In this document: in pieces, positions 46,678 through 58,927 of the stretch
Layout of the letters: each line of letters starts with the position of its first letter
How positions within the stretch are numbered: position 1 is the stretch's first letter
Program-made: the position numbers and the translations under genes
Source: Chlorophyllum brunneum
Taxonomy: Eukaryota > Basidiomycota > Agaricomycetes > Agaricales > Agaricaceae
Reading direction: 5' to 3'
NCBI GenBank assembly: GCA_963576785.1
Contig: OY756149.1
Span: 434,001-498,000 of the forward strand
DNA: 64,000 nucleotides
The notes under the pieces: generated by a model
What the model was told of the DNA's origin: nothing
Databases searched by the model: none
Seen by the model: only the letters and a program-made list of their open reading frames with translations

Positions 46678-47082
46678 GTGAAGGAAACGCGAGCAGTTAT
46701 GTCCAAAAAAAAAACTCCAATCCTGTCCTTCAAAATACATTCTGCATTTTGTAAACAGGATATTCTATTGGCGCTATATAGACGTATTCGTTCTTCACAC
46801 GTTCTTCACCTAATGTTATTATTATACCAATACTCCATAATTCTCTTCTCCACGGGTGATTTCTCACCGCTTTGCTCTTTCATTCCTGCTACCGTTCTAA
46901 TCTCTTCACGATTCAGACAAAAAAGGGGTATCACTAAAACAGACAATATATACATCTCATAACCCGAACCCCCCAAAAAAATACACGAAAGATAAAATAC
47001 ACACCCACCACCCAAGGGCACGCCCATTCCCCCCCCCCCCAAAAAAAAAAACGGTAAATATGTACATCATCAAGAAATCTTC
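46678..47082. other. Convergent intergenic region
   Basis: 405 bp between convergent stops, pyrimidine- and A-rich, holding 3' UTRs and a C12-A11 homopolymer pair. Confidence 0.4.
47029..47051. repeat. C-run followed by A-run (C12A11)
   Basis: Twelve C then eleven A on the plus strand. It lies between convergent gene ends, so it may sit in the 3' UTR of either; it is also a place where assembly may be unreliable. Confidence 0.85.
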
Positions 47083-49993
47083 TCACACGGCACGTCCCCA
47101 TCCAAACCACTTCCACCACCACCACTTTGACAAATCCTCACCCACCTCATCTTCATATTGAACCCTCACCTTCCCTTTCCCAATCAAAATATCAATCTTA
47201 TCACCAACCCATTCATTTCGTCTTCCACAAACACATCCACATCGATTTCCACTTTCACTCCTGCTCCCATTTCCACTTTTACCAACACCTGCACTAGGGG
47301 TATTGCTTGAACCAGGATTTGATTCCTTTTCCTCTCCCGCACTACCACCGTTACTACTATTATTATCCTCCAACGACGAATTCAATAAAGTCGCAGCGGC
47401 TTGCCAACCAAGCGTAGGCGAAAACACTTTTCTTTCAATCGAAACTCTTCTCACTCTCGGAATCCCTACTTCTTCCAAACTTTGATGACTTTGAGTACCA
47501 GGTCCAGGTGAAGAAGGAGAGGAAGGAGGTAATACAGACGATGAAGGAAACGAAGGTGACATCGGTGGAGATGCTGACACCGGGGTGGTGGTGGATATTG
47601 TTGATGAACGTGATATGGGAGATACAGAATTTCGTAAAGGCGAAGATAACGATGGTTGATGTTCTGATACAACTCGTGCACGACCATTCACGTTTTGAGT
47701 TTTGGTAAGTTTCCAACCTAAGTGTAGGGGTTGGTTATTAGGGATTTTGGTGGATAGAGTTTCGGGATCGGTGTCGAGGAAAGTTGGACGTGGGATGAAT
47801 ATCTCGGTATTGTCAGTTATATGTCCTCGTGTTGATGTTGTGGATTCAGGTGAAGGAGAAGAAGGCGATAATGATAAGGTACTATCTAGACTTGTCATCT
47901 TCGTAGTCGAAATGTCGAAAGACAATTTTACAGGCTTTCGTTTGACTTTTTGAGGTGTTAGTGGTGTTGGTGGAAGACCGATTGGATTAGGGAAAGTGGC
48001 GTTTTGAGGGGTAACGATGATATCGTTTGAGGTATGAGGAATGGTGAGAGTGTTGAGTGAAGGGGGAAAAGGGTATCGTTGATTCCTATCGGCACCCTCA
48101 TCACGACATTCCTTCTTATCCTCAACCTTGACGCGTCCACCATTACAACCACCACATATACATCTTCCGCCATCACGGTTTTCACCAAATCCAGATCCAA
48201 CAAACACACCTCTCGCAAAACTTCCTTCACGAAGTACAACACATCTCTCCTTCACATCCTTCGAAAACAAGATATGCGCATCTAAATTCCCGGCGGCAAC
48301 ACGTATCGTAATCGGTCCATGAAACGTTCGAGGAATATATAACACCATGTTTGAATTATCCATTCCCAACCCGCTTGTCTTGGGAGGGCTGTTATGTGTG
48401 GATGAAAGCGAAAGAGTCGACATGGATGCGGATGGAAGTGAGGAGGGAGTGGAAAATCGGACTTTGGAATGCTGTGGTTGTTTTTTGAGAGTTGTGGTCC
48501 TTGATGGGAGTTTTTGAGGGGAGAGTGATGGAGAGGTGAGTAAGGGAGTTTGAGCTGGTGTTGAATCGGCGGGTATGGTAGGGGTGTAAGTCCGCGCGAT
48601 TAGATGGAATGGCGGACGTGGTTCGGGTGCATGCTACAATGTGAACATGGTAAGTTACGAAGAATATACGATGACGATAACTTACAATACGAGCGACTAA
48701 CGGATGGTTCGTCCACCTCTCTTGGTCAGGTGTCGAGAGTAATCCCAATTCGATCGTCGTCCGTTTGGAACTTGGATTCGAAGAAGAAACGAGATGAACA
48801 TGAACATCAATCCCACCATTCTCAACTTCCAGTTTCAAATTCTGCTTCTTCTCTCCTCCCCCAATCAACGCACTATCCCTCCCAGCACCATTCCCAGAAC
48901 CACTAAAAGTCCTACTCCGTTTCAGCGAAACAACATGTTCCTCATCATTAGGTGAATCCAACTGATCATTTCCTCCTAATCCAATAAAATTATCATCAAA
49001 AGCTCGGAATAAGCCTCGTGGAAGGATTAATTCAGGGTCGATAACGAATACACCGGTGATATCGGAGATTTCGGACTGACGACGTTTGATGGAGTTGGGG
49101 AAGAGTTTGTTGAGGAAAGAGACCGGTGTGGCGTATGTTTTGCGAGAGAGGTGGACGTGGTTGGTCGGGGTTGGGAGTATGACGGGTGTGGTAATAGTTG
49201 GAGGGGAGGTAAGAGTAGCTTTGGGTTTGGGTTCCGTGATTGGGTTGTGCTTATCGTTAACGTTGTGCGCGACTTTGGGGGCGGCTGCGGTCGGTGTTGA
49301 AGTTGCAAGAGGACTAGACCTGATCTCGAGCGACGACGAATCAGATTTCGTGATTTCGATAGCCTTTCTCAACCGTGCGGAATCAACTTTGATCACAGGC
49401 GGCGAAGTACGAGGAAGTGGAGGCTGAGCGGAGTTGATTAATTTCGATTTTGTTATTTTTGCTTTTGGGGTTGGTTTGAATTTCGTTTCGGGTTTGGGTA
49501 TTGGGTTGACGGCTGAGGGGTCTCTCCGAGCTGCGTTTTCGTCAATGAGAAAGTCGAGAGTGCGACGACGTGGAGTCAAGTCCTGCGCAGACCGGCTAGC
49601 AGGCGGGTAATTCAAGATGGAGCTAGGGGTGGCGTTGGTTGGAGGACTGATGATGGCAGATGATATTGTGTTACGCCTGCTACGGGATGGAGGAGCTGGT
49701 ACACGCGGCGTGGGCGTGTTGTTACGCATGGTGGTGCTGGTGCCACTTGAGGATGCGCCTCCTGCAGCACGCCTGGCGCGGGGTTCGGCTACCAGGTGTT
49801 GTGCCTCGGGGGGGTTGACGGCTGTGGTGCACGTCTCGGATGTCGAGTTGGATGCCGTCCCCGAGCCCGAGTCAACACCAGAAGAGAAAGAATAGGTGGC
49901 AATGTAGTGCTGGAACTGAGGGCTGGCAAGGCAGCACTGGCGTTGAGAGTGCACAGAACAGAAGCCGGGATTGAGTGCGTCCATAGGTGCCAC
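47083..49993 (-). CDS. DUF7330-like domain protein
   Basis: Two exons, 49993-48686 and 48633-47083 (GTAAGT...TTGTAG), give 952 residues. The first 330 residues are Ser/Pro/Thr-rich and disordered with basic patches. The conserved part spans the exon junction: FVIDPELILPRGLF, IDVHVHLVSSS, IELGLLST, then MVLYIPRTFHGPITIRVAAG and DAHILFSKDVKERCV. This reads as the DUF7330 pattern of two related beta-rich stretches, with the LP-x-F-x-GP element. The second half is again low complexity, with a CXCGXCXGGRVK cysteine cluster (near residue 555) and a C-terminal GNRCGCVCGRRNEWVGDKIDILIGK-like end. No membrane segment is seen. Function is unknown, as for the family. Confidence 0.75.
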
Positions 49994-50226
49994 GTCAAGG
50001 AAGAGACGAGCAAAATGAACTTCCTTTTAACACATCCATTGGAGTTACGTCCCAGAAGCCAATAACCTCTGTCTTCCGTTTCTGATCCGCAATGAGCCTC
50101 AGCTGTTGACCTGCGATGACATGCGGTCCCCATGTTTTTTTCGGGTGACCGTGCTCCGGTGACCGAGTGCACGTGACAAGGATGTGACCAGCCGGGCTGC
50201 TCTGCTCTGCTCTCGTCCACACCGAC
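49994..50226. promoter_or_regulatory. Shared divergent promoter of the DUF7330 gene and PEX13
   Basis: Only 232 bp separates the two ATGs, so the promoters overlap. No clear TATA box is visible in either direction. Confidence 0.5.
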
Positions 50227-51438
50227 ATGGTCTCCCCGCCAAAGCCCTGGGAACGCAACGGTGCTGCAGTCGCTGCATCGGCACCATCGCCATCGACAAC
50301 GACGACCCCAGGACCGCCACCACCACCACCGGCGACGAGCACAACCCCCGCTCAACCTCCCCTCCCATCCACTGCTTCCCTCGCATCTTCAGCACCGAGT
50401 ATCCCAGACCGCCCCACCTCTTTCACCTCACCAACCAGCCCGATGGCAAACCAAGTCTCACCATACTCTTCATACAACACCTCCCCGTACTCGCGATTCG
50501 GATCCTACGGTGGGATAGGCTCCTATGGGGGCTTGAGTGGCTACGGATACGGTGGCATGGGTTCCTACGGAGGTATGGGTTCCTATGGTGGCATGGGGTA
50601 CGGCGGCATGGGGTACGGCATGGGGGGAATGGGTATGGGTATGGGTATGGGTCCAATGGGTGGTGGCGGTATGGGTCTCGACGCACATGGTAACCCAATC
50701 CCCACCCTCACGCAAACTCTTGAATCAACCACCCAACATACCTTCACCCTCCTCCATTCCATCGTTCAAACCTTTTCCGGCGTCGCTCAGATGCTCGAAA
50801 GCACTTTCATGGCTACACATTCATCCTTCTTCGCTATGGTCGGCGTCATCGATCAGTTTAGTCAGCTACGAAATGCACTTGGGAGTGTCCTGGGTCTGTT
50901 TGGACTTGTTCGGTGGATGAAAGAGTTGATTACTGGTCGTCAAGGATCCCCCGCCCACATGCAACACGAATTCAAAGATTTCGTTCAAGGCAGACCTATC
51001 GGGCCCTCCAACGCCCAGCCAAATCAGCCAAAAGCAAGCAAAAAACCCCTCATCTTCTTCCTCCTCGCTATCTTTGGCATTCCCTACGCCATGACAAGAC
51101 TAATCAAAATCCTCCAAGAACGCGCGAAAGCACAAAATGGCGCCCTCTTACCCGGACAACCATTATCTCCCTTGGACCCATCACAATTAACATTTGCGAG
51201 AGCGCTTTATCCATTCCAGGCCAGCAATCCGACGGAATTGGGATTAAAGGAGAATGAGATTGTTGCGATCATGGGTAAATTGGATTCGAGAACTGGGACG
51301 GAGGTAGATCCGAGATTGGAAGTTGAGGGTGAATGGTGGAAGGGACGGACGAGAGAAGGAAGAGAAGGATGGTTCCCGAAGAAATGGGTTGAGGTGCTTG
51401 AGAGAAAAACACCGGAGGAGCCTAAGAAGGTGGATTGA
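50227..51438 (+). CDS. pex13: Peroxisomal membrane docking protein PEX13
   Basis: Component of the peroxisomal import pore and docking complex that receives cargo-loaded PEX5. It is a single exon of 403 residues. Residues 1-75 are Pro/Ala/Ser/Thr-rich. Residues 85-155 are a Gly/Tyr/Met-rich tract of SYGG and GMGYGGMG-like repeats, the YG-rich region that is known to phase-separate in PEX13 orthologues. The PEX13 core follows (FTLLHSIVQTFSGVAQMLES, FGLVRWMKEL). A membrane segment lies near residues 272-293 (PLIFFLLAIFGIPYAM), and an SH3 domain at about 323-392 (ARALYPFQAS, EWWKGRTREGREGWFPKKWV) that binds PEX14/PEX5. The lack of introns is unusual beside its neighbours. Confidence 0.95.
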   Translation: MVSPPKPWERNGAAVAASAPSPSTTTTPGPPPPPPATSTTPAQPPLPSTASLASSAPSIPDRPTSFTSPTSPMANQVSPYSSYNTSPYSRFGSYGGIGSYGGLSGYGYGGMGSYGGMGSYGGMGYGGMGYGMGGMGMGMGMGPMGGGGMGLDAHGNPIPTLTQTLESTTQHTFTLLHSIVQTFSGVAQMLESTFMATHSSFFAMVGVIDQFSQLRNALGSVLGLFGLVRWMKELITGRQGSPAHMQHEFKDFVQGRPIGPSNAQPNQPKASKKPLIFFLLAIFGIPYAMTRLIKILQERAKAQNGALLPGQPLSPLDPSQLTFARALYPFQASNPTELGLKENEIVAIMGKLDSRTGTEVDPRLEVEGEWWKGRTREGREGWFPKKWVEVLERKTPEEPKKVD

Positions 51439-51869
51439 ACCATCCAATCCCCCCCTGATTTTCGTTTGCATAGCTTTCCGCTCGTTTAGCCTTTTTGTAT
51501 TTTGCTTTCCAGATGACTCTGTATTAGTTGTCGGCTGATATTCATCGTGTTAGTTCGGCCTCAGTTCCAAGGATAATCTGGTATTCACATGCGCAATGAT
51601 GGACAGATGTGTCCTCTGTATAGGGGCCAGCGCCCCAACGTCAATCTATCCATCACACACACAGGACCTGACGGAAGCTCCTTAAGTAGTCAGCGCAGCA
51701 ATATGAGTTCTCCAATATTCAAGAACAGAGGTTTCTACCAGGAATAATATTGCGCTGAATACGCCGACTTGTTGCCAATGAGCAAAAAAAGCAAAAAGAA
51801 CAACAGCGATAACAACAAGACTCGTCAATTCCTATCCGCATTCGCCCAAGCTGTCAAATAATACTTGGG
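51439..51869. other. Tandem intergenic region
   Basis: 430 bp between two rightward genes: the PEX13 3' UTR and the promoter of the next membrane protein. Nothing else is recognised. Confidence 0.35.
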
Positions 51870-53622
51870 ATGGTTATCAGCACAGGAGAGGAACTGTTGA
51901 CGTTCCTAGGGCAGTTCAACAAGGTACATATACCATATGCGCACCTTTTAATTCCCCAACAATCCAACCCATTCCGTCTTTCGTTCGTTGCTGGCAATGC
52001 TCGTAAGTGTACAAAAAAATAACCTCCTTCACCCAACCCAACCTTATTTCCACAAAATCAGAATCATATACTATCAGTAGATACCCCCGACGACGACCGT
52101 TCACCATTATCAATTTACACTTTTATATCACTTCACCTTATCGGTTCATCCATCTTCATTCTAATCCTTCTCCTAACCGAATTCAACCAATTGCCCAATT
52201 GGTTGAAAAATGTTACTAGGAGGAGGAGGAAAGGTGATGGTGGTGGTGAAAGGTCAAATCGACGACATCATGCTTGGAGAAGTTTTTGTGTTTCGTGGAT
52301 TGTGTTTGGATTTTCGTATACGATTGGGACTTGTGTGAGTTTGGTTAGGTATGGTGTGGATGGTATGGATAGGATTAGTTTTGGTGGTGTAGAGAGGGTG
52401 TTGTGTGGGGTTCAGGCTGGGATGATTTATGCTGCGCCGGTGTTGGTTGCTAATACGACTTTGGGATTGATTATTCAAGTGAGTGGATTTCGGCTTTTTT
52501 TGTTGGAGTTGTGGTTGATGAAAAATTCTGGGGGGTAGTTGAGATCGGTGATGTTGTATGGGATGCAGAGGATTAGAGAACCAATGTCAAGTGTTAATAG
52601 AGTCAGTCAAATTCTCTCTCACCTGCCTTATGACATCTTTCTGTAATAACACCCATCTTATAGATACTCATCGCAATCATCCCATGGATACTCTGGGTAA
52701 TCAATCTCAGCGGAATACTCATAGTAAGCATTATTCCAATACTTATATCCGCAGAGTATGATCTAACTCTCTTAATGCACAAGTACACATTCAAGAATCC
52801 ATCCCTACTCGAGATGAACGAGTCAGGAACATATTGTCATCTCACAACACCAATCATGTACGATCTCTCTTCTTTCTCTTACACCTGAACTGAATCAATG
52901 TAAAAAGATCAAGAGTGATGGCTTCCTGGCTTGCAGTCGTCGCATCAATCGCAGTCGGTATCGAAGGTAAGCAAGCACTTGAATCTAATTCTCATCCAAA
53001 CCAACAAAACTGACCCCATTTCCTTGTTTTTTTCACCGTTCCTTTTTGATAGTCTATCTAGTAGTGTTGATGTATAAACGGGGATTCCGCTTAGCCGAAA
53101 AGTGTGATGCGTCGAGAACTGCGATGAGAGTGGCAGTGTTTATGCTTCAAGCTATCGCTATGGTCGGGTACGTACCTCTGCCTTTTTTTATTCTTCAAGA
53201 TGATTTTTTTCACCTTCTAATAGTGTTGCGCTTGTATTCATTTTCACAAAAACTAGAGGGGCAGCGTTAGATATCATAATCTCAGCTCGTGAGTTTTTTA
53301 TTGAAGCTTTTCAAGTTGTATTGGACTCATTACTTGGTTAGAAACACCTTTCTGCGCGATTTTGTTCGGTATGCGAACTGTACGTTTTTTCTTTTTGACT
53401 TATTTTCTCCGTGAGCGTCATCTGACCGCTTTCCAGAGCATTCTATGTTGTTCCACGCGCCGGGAGGAAGAACAGCTCGTGAAGGACGTAGAGCCTATAC
53501 GGCCTTCCTCGATAAATCATACCACCAGCAGCCAGCACCATGCGGATGACAGTATCGGGAGCGTTATTGTTATTGCCAGGTCCAATGAAGAGAACAAGAG
53601 TGGATGGGAAACAATACACTAG
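51870..53622 (+). CDS. Multipass membrane protein, local 7TM-like family, member 2 (divergent)
   Basis: Exon 1 (from ATG 51870) reads MVISTGEELLTFLGQFNKVH... to AGNA with donor GTAAGT near 51994. The next exon (from about 52080) gives SIYTFISLHLIGSSIFILIL, a basic loop RRRRKGDGGG, then SFCVSWIVFGFSY, the cysteine-containing VLCGVQAGMIYAAPVLVANT and GLIIQ. Later exons hold IPWILWVINLSGILI, SGTYCHLTTPIM, VYLVVLMYKRGFR, VFMLQAIAM and a soluble Ser/His-rich tail to 53622. The order of motifs matches member 1, but GQQTG is absent and the loop after the first helix is longer, so this is the most diverged of the four. Function unknown. Confidence 0.7.
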
Positions 53623-53754
53623 TAATACATAGAATGGTTTCGGGTATCATACATAATATAATAGGTCCTGTTCGGTTGTACCTGGATCATCACTGTTCAT
53701 AGGGTGTTAACAAATAATCTTATATGGCATAATGTCGCTGAATTATTGGCCAGA

Positions 53755-55227
53755 TTATGTGGAGCGCTCAGGGCTCAGGGCCATAATTGTCTCGTGGGTT
53801 ATCATACAGCCGTCCGGGTTGGTTTTTCCAGAAACCTTCCGTAAAGAAAGGTGTAAAGAATGTCCTGGTAAAACGCACTCAATGAAAATGTCGACTACGA
53901 GTTTGGACGAGATACGAACCCGTTGAAGTCCAAAAATTAATGCAACTAACAGTGGGACTAGGCAAAAAACTGTCAGAGCCGAGGATTTGTTAACTACCAA
54001 AGTGATACTTACACGAAGCCAAAAGCAAATTAAACACAGTGTCATAGTCTCGTGAAATAACCAAAAGAGAAACTGATACTCTGAGAGTAAAAGAATGTCA
54101 ATCTCGGGTTCATCGTTCAGGGGTTCAATCTTACCCTAGGCCCGTGAATGCTGCGAGATTGAATAGGAACAACCGGAATAACATGGCTAGTACATATGTA
54201 TCCTCAGCAGCTTGGGCAATCTTCGCTTTGGCAGCAACCTGGTGGAATATTATTGCTGGGTCCTGGTCAGAATTTGGACGAAAGACGATCGGTGAAGGAT
54301 AATAGCACCTTGGATCACTACGACCGCCAGAAGGGCTGCAAGCACGATAAGGGCAGTGACTCGGGGTCTATTTGATGCTATTCATCAGCAGGAGTCGTAT
54401 CAAGGCCCAGTGTAAACTCACGGAATCTCGGACGTTGAGCTACAGTAGAGGCCATTCACTCGACGGACCGAATCAGGATCTCCGATCTCACACTACCGCG
54501 CACTTGTCAGGATTTTTATCCCTTGAATGCGTTCAATTGATTGCGCTTACCACAACTATCACCACAGTGAAGATCAGCCAGAGTGTGTAAGGGGTGAACT
54601 GAAGCTGAACCAGAGAAAGCTGAGTGAGTGACTTGATGGTCGTAATGAAATGAGAAATTCAGACTGACAAGATACTCTGTATGTGGCTTGAGTGGAGAAC
54701 GTGCGGGCATCTTGAGGTAAATCTAATATAATTGGCTTGAGCGCTTGGATCTACCACGATTCTGTCGAGAGGCCCACTTGAAGGACAAAGGAGAGGGTCG
54801 TCCCAACGGTCCTTTGTGAGCTCAATAGTCAATGCATTGGCGCCCGCGGAATGTAATCTGGAACTTACAACACAGGAGCTGCGTATATCAGACCACTTTG
54901 GAGGACACATAACCCAAGTTGGGGCTCAGCTCCAGTTTGTTGACCGGAGAGGTACAGGAGGCAATAGCTCAAGGAAGAGATAATCCATGACAGACAAAAG
55001 CTGTACCACGTCGAGACACGAGAGAGTCGTGGATTGAGCGCGACGATGGCGAGGACTAGGGCAAGAACTGCAGCTCCGGAGAGTTGCAGCCAGTTGAAGG
55101 CGAGCACAGCTCCTGGGGGTAGTACTTGAAATATTTTTCCCATGTAAGGTCCCTCGCCTTTACGAAACATCAGAAAGGGCCACTCACCGTAAGGCATTGG
55201 TGCGTTCAGTTCCGCTGGATCTGCCAT
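53755..55227 (-). CDS. Multipass membrane protein, local 7TM-like family, member 3
   Basis: Exon 1 (MADPAELNAPMPY, from 55227; an in-frame ATG also lies at 55266) is spliced by GTGAGT...TTCAAG to PPGAVLAFNWLQLSGAAVLA, then STWYSFCLSWIISSLSYCLL, YLSGQQTGAEPQ and LCVLQSGLIYAAPVL. Downstream exons give ANALTIEL, TPYTLWLIFTVVIVV, TALIVLAALLAVVVIQ, MLFRLFLFNLAAFTGL, FWLFHETMTLCLICFW and PLLVALIFGLQ, matching member 1 segment by segment. The last exon ends at 53755. It is the only one of the four on the minus strand and is convergent with member 2 (131 bp between stops), so an inversion accompanied the family expansion. Internal exon edges between 54.5 and 54.9 kb are uncertain. Confidence 0.7.
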
Positions 55228-57172
55228 GGTCCCAAGCTGCAGAGGCACCCATTGTGTGTCCGCCAATTTATAGGACTTGGTCGAACAAAAAGGAGAAGCA
55301 CATGCTAAAGCTCCCCCGACAGCTTTCGGTCTTTGTTGTCAATTTGGTAATACTTGATTCGATCGCGGACTGGTGAAGCTATTCTGGGGTGTAGCTCCTC
55401 CGTATGAAATTCCGACACAATGATTGCACAGCCCTGGAAGCACCTAGCTTGATGTGACGGATTTAGTACTCATTTCCCAGTATAGCTCTGGGCTGCTCGG
55501 AGAGGTCGTGCTGTACGTATGTTCGTAACTTGCCTTCTCGTCATGAGCTAAACTTCATGCTATAGCTCAGGAGGGAAGACTTCATATATCAGTTGTACGC
55601 TTTGGAGGAAGAGGCGGTATACTATATCCAAACCCAGTATCTAATAAAGTAACAACACCTCTTCTACATCATACCTGCTTGATCAGCTTCTAATTGCTGT
55701 GTATAAACACAGCCAGGCAACGTGGACTGGAAAGTTTGGGTTTTTCTGCTTGAGAAGACATTTGTTTATAGGGTACTCGACATGTTGAGTCAGGGGGCAC
55801 CTAGTGTCCGGCGAACGGCCATGCTTCGTACACGCCTTAGACCGACCGGGTGCATTTTCGGGCATCAGGGAGCAACAGCTTGACGAAGCACTGGTTGACT
55901 TCTGGCCTATATGGAGTGGAAATGAAAATTTCCTGAAGGCAGAGTATTCTGCCATCCACACGGCGCTTGGGGGAAGTTGAGATCGTGGGAGCTGAATCCG
56001 TGAGGCAGACTTGGGTCCAGCAGTTGAGTATATCCAAAGTACTTGCGATCTTGCGTTGTCGTAAAACTCAGTTGGAGGGAGGGAAAGGCCACGGCCACGG
56101 CTCACATTTCCCATCGCCCACATAAACCAGCGGAGGTGGGATCATGATGCAACCTTCATCTCTGTTCGAGGTCCCCTTGATTTTCAACCACTGAGGTGCT
56201 CTGTGCGCAAAGGCTACCCAATCACCAAAGCAGCACTACGGGTGGTCCGTTGAAGATCGCTAGGTGCGGGCTTTATTTACCCTGCAGATCGGTTTGCACA
56301 GCGCTTGCGTTAATTATGATTTTGATTGCAACATGACCAGCCACTTTCGCCTGGTTATACTACACCCCTCACCTCTAGCGTCTTTTACTCCTTGGAACGA
56401 CCCATATCTGCGCGATTCAGTTTATTGCACTAAATCATGTACCAGTGAGGTTGCTATAAGCCTGCTCAACATGTCGAAGCAGGCCTTCTTTCCCCACATA
56501 TAAAACCCTACCCCACATCAAGCCCAAATCATTCTTTTATTTGATTGTCCCACTTATTTTGTTTTCATCCCTTGGAATTCTCCCGGACAGATGGCTGTTT
56601 GGGTTTTTTCTTCTAGGTAGAAGCTAGCTTGGGGACACCTGTTGATGGTCTCCGATGTCCCGTATGAGAGAATTGGTTGTGGAGTTGTCTCCACATAGCC
56701 CTGTGGAAGAATGAAGTACATCAGAACTCGATGGCATCGCACCTTCTATGTCTAGGCGGCCTTCCAGCAGCAGCAGTGTTTCCATCCTTCAATCAATGTC
56801 CACTTTAAGACTGTCACGACCTCACAGCTTTTTCATACCAGTCATCTTGACGCAATCCGCCTATTTCAAGATTCTGTGGTCCATGCTAGAAGCCTAGGGA
56901 AAGATCTCGGCTCACGTTGAATGACAAGTAGTAGGGGACCGAGTCATTAGAGTCACTGATCTATATTTCAGTCCACAATTTTTTCATCGTACGGTTGAAT
57001 GTGTCGCAGTTGGGCGGAAGTGCGTCCCCGCGACAGCAGGAGAAAAAGCCAGACATTTTTTTCCCTCCCTGCCAACCTGCCCTTCAGCGTATATTTGAAC
57101 TCTACAGTTCGACCGTTAATGCTTGGCTCATCATAACCTACCTGGAGACGTGCGCGAGAGGGAACATCCCTC
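55228..57172. other. Intergenic region, nothing recognised
   Basis: 1.9 kb between divergent family members 3 and 4. The open frame 55683-56123 (-) has no recognisable content. I see no remnant of a further family member and no transposon ends. Confidence 0.4.
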
Positions 57173-58658
57173 ATGTATATGTTATGGAGTAAGAGTAAGT
57201 ATCCTTGTTCTTTATCGCATTCCTCCGCTGACCCCTAATGATTTCAAGGGTCCGATGACCTGACGAACGACACAACACACAATCATTTCATCCTTGCATT
57301 CATCATCATGCAACTCGTTGGCGCTGCTTTATTGATGCTCATACTGCTCACTGCATTGATCAGTAAACACGTGAAACGTGACTCGACGTGGTATAGCTTC
57401 ATTGCATCGTGGATGTTCTCAAGCATATGCTATTGTTTATTATTTTTCGCCGGGCAACAAACTGGAAAACCTCCAAACGCTGCCTTGTGTACAGTTCAAG
57501 GAGCATTAATTTACGCGGCCCCCGCTTTGTGAGTCCTTCCGAACACTTGCAGATGTAACATTTCTGAATCCTTGATTCGTAGGACGCCTTGTACCACTCT
57601 CTCGTTGGTGATACACGTGAGTCACTGGAAATATCATCTCAAACAAATATGACTAGATGCACCCGGTTAGATGTACCTCAAGTTTCGTGCATATCTTCAT
57701 ACCTCCGACTTCACTATAAGGCTATCAACAGAATTGGTGGTATGTGACATACATATCTTCCATCCAGGAGGAGGAACCGAATTTCTGCCATGTCCTAGCT
57801 CATTAGCATGCCTTATCTCGTATGGGCGGTTGTTTTCACTGGAATCCTTGTGGTACGTTGTGACTCGCGGTAAATTGATCACACTGGCCTCTCTGATTCC
57901 ACCCAAGTTTGAGCTGCAGAACCCTGAAACTGTTCGCCGCTCACCCAGAGGCACTTACTGTGATTCCACCTTTCTAAGTATGTAAGTGGGAAATCATTCT
58001 TTGGTCTTCCCAGGGAATATCACTGATATTTTTTCCTTTTATATTCTCAAGTGCTCACATTACATCGGGTGTAGCGCTAGTGGCGACTGTTTTGATTCTT
58101 CTGTTACTGTGTGAGCACCCGGACGTTGCGCTTCTCATTTTCTACCATTGGCTGAACGATCCTTATCCAAGGCTTTGGTGGATACCGAATGTTTTGGAGT
58201 CGGCGGCACCTCTTGCGGGAAGGGGCGATCCTCCCGCTGCTCGTACGGGTTTTCGCTTTCGTCACCGTTGGAATCCTGGCTATAGGGTACATTTCCTATT
58301 TTTTTTCATCAGTGTTTCTACGTTTACTCAAGCACAACCAGGTTAGCTTTGGCGTTCGTTGTTACTGATGACCATGGTGGAATCTTTGACTTGCTCATCG
58401 CTTCTAGTATGTTCCAGACCCCTAGTTGTTCAGTGAGGTGTGAATGCTGATAGTCGTTATAGTACCCCTTTCCGCCGTTCTGATATTTGGCACTCAACAG
58501 GTAAGCGTATTTTATCATCCATTCCATCAGCATATTCACAGCCTCAGGACTTAATTAGAGTCTGGGTCTGTCATCGCAGCCGAAATAAGGTGACACCGGA
58601 GGTTCAACATCTCAGACCTGTGGAGTATCCCCTTCCCCCTGAGCCGGGTCAAACATGA
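57173..58658 (+). CDS. Multipass membrane protein, local 7TM-like family, member 4
   Basis: Exon 1 (MYMLWSK, ATG 57173) joins by GTAAGT...TTCAAG to HNHFILAFIIMQLVGAALLM, then STWYSFIASWMFSSICYCLL, FFAGQQTGKPP and LCTVQGALIYAAPAL with donor GTGAGT near 57531. Later exons include TLSLVIH, a long middle exon, SAHITSGVALVATVLILLLL, PLSAVLIFGTQQ with donor GTAAGC, and a last exon DLIRVWVCHRSRNK... to 58658. The motif order is that of members 1 and 3. The start is chosen because its phase fits the splice; the second ATG at 57179 is equally possible. Function unknown. Confidence 0.7.
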
Positions 58659-58927
58659 TCATTCGCCTTCCTTTCACCTCCTTCCACTCTCTTTTACCTG
58701 TACAGTTCACCACTTTCTCCCCACCTTGTTTTCTCTCCTCGACAGTGTACTTATATGTGTATTTTATGTGTAAAATTAGCCGCAGTTATGTATATATAGT
58801 CATTGATGTTTTAAGTAGCAGTCGACCCTGAGGGACACTGGATTGTAGTACCGATTGATGTTAAACATGGTACCGTTTGGGGTTCCTGGGAGCAACAGAC
58901 GACCGCCAAACCACATGCATTAAGCTA

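Noticed and set aside
55683..56123. A 146-codon minus-strand frame in the gap between family members 3 and 4.
   Set aside because: No recognisable motif, low coding character and no splice partners.
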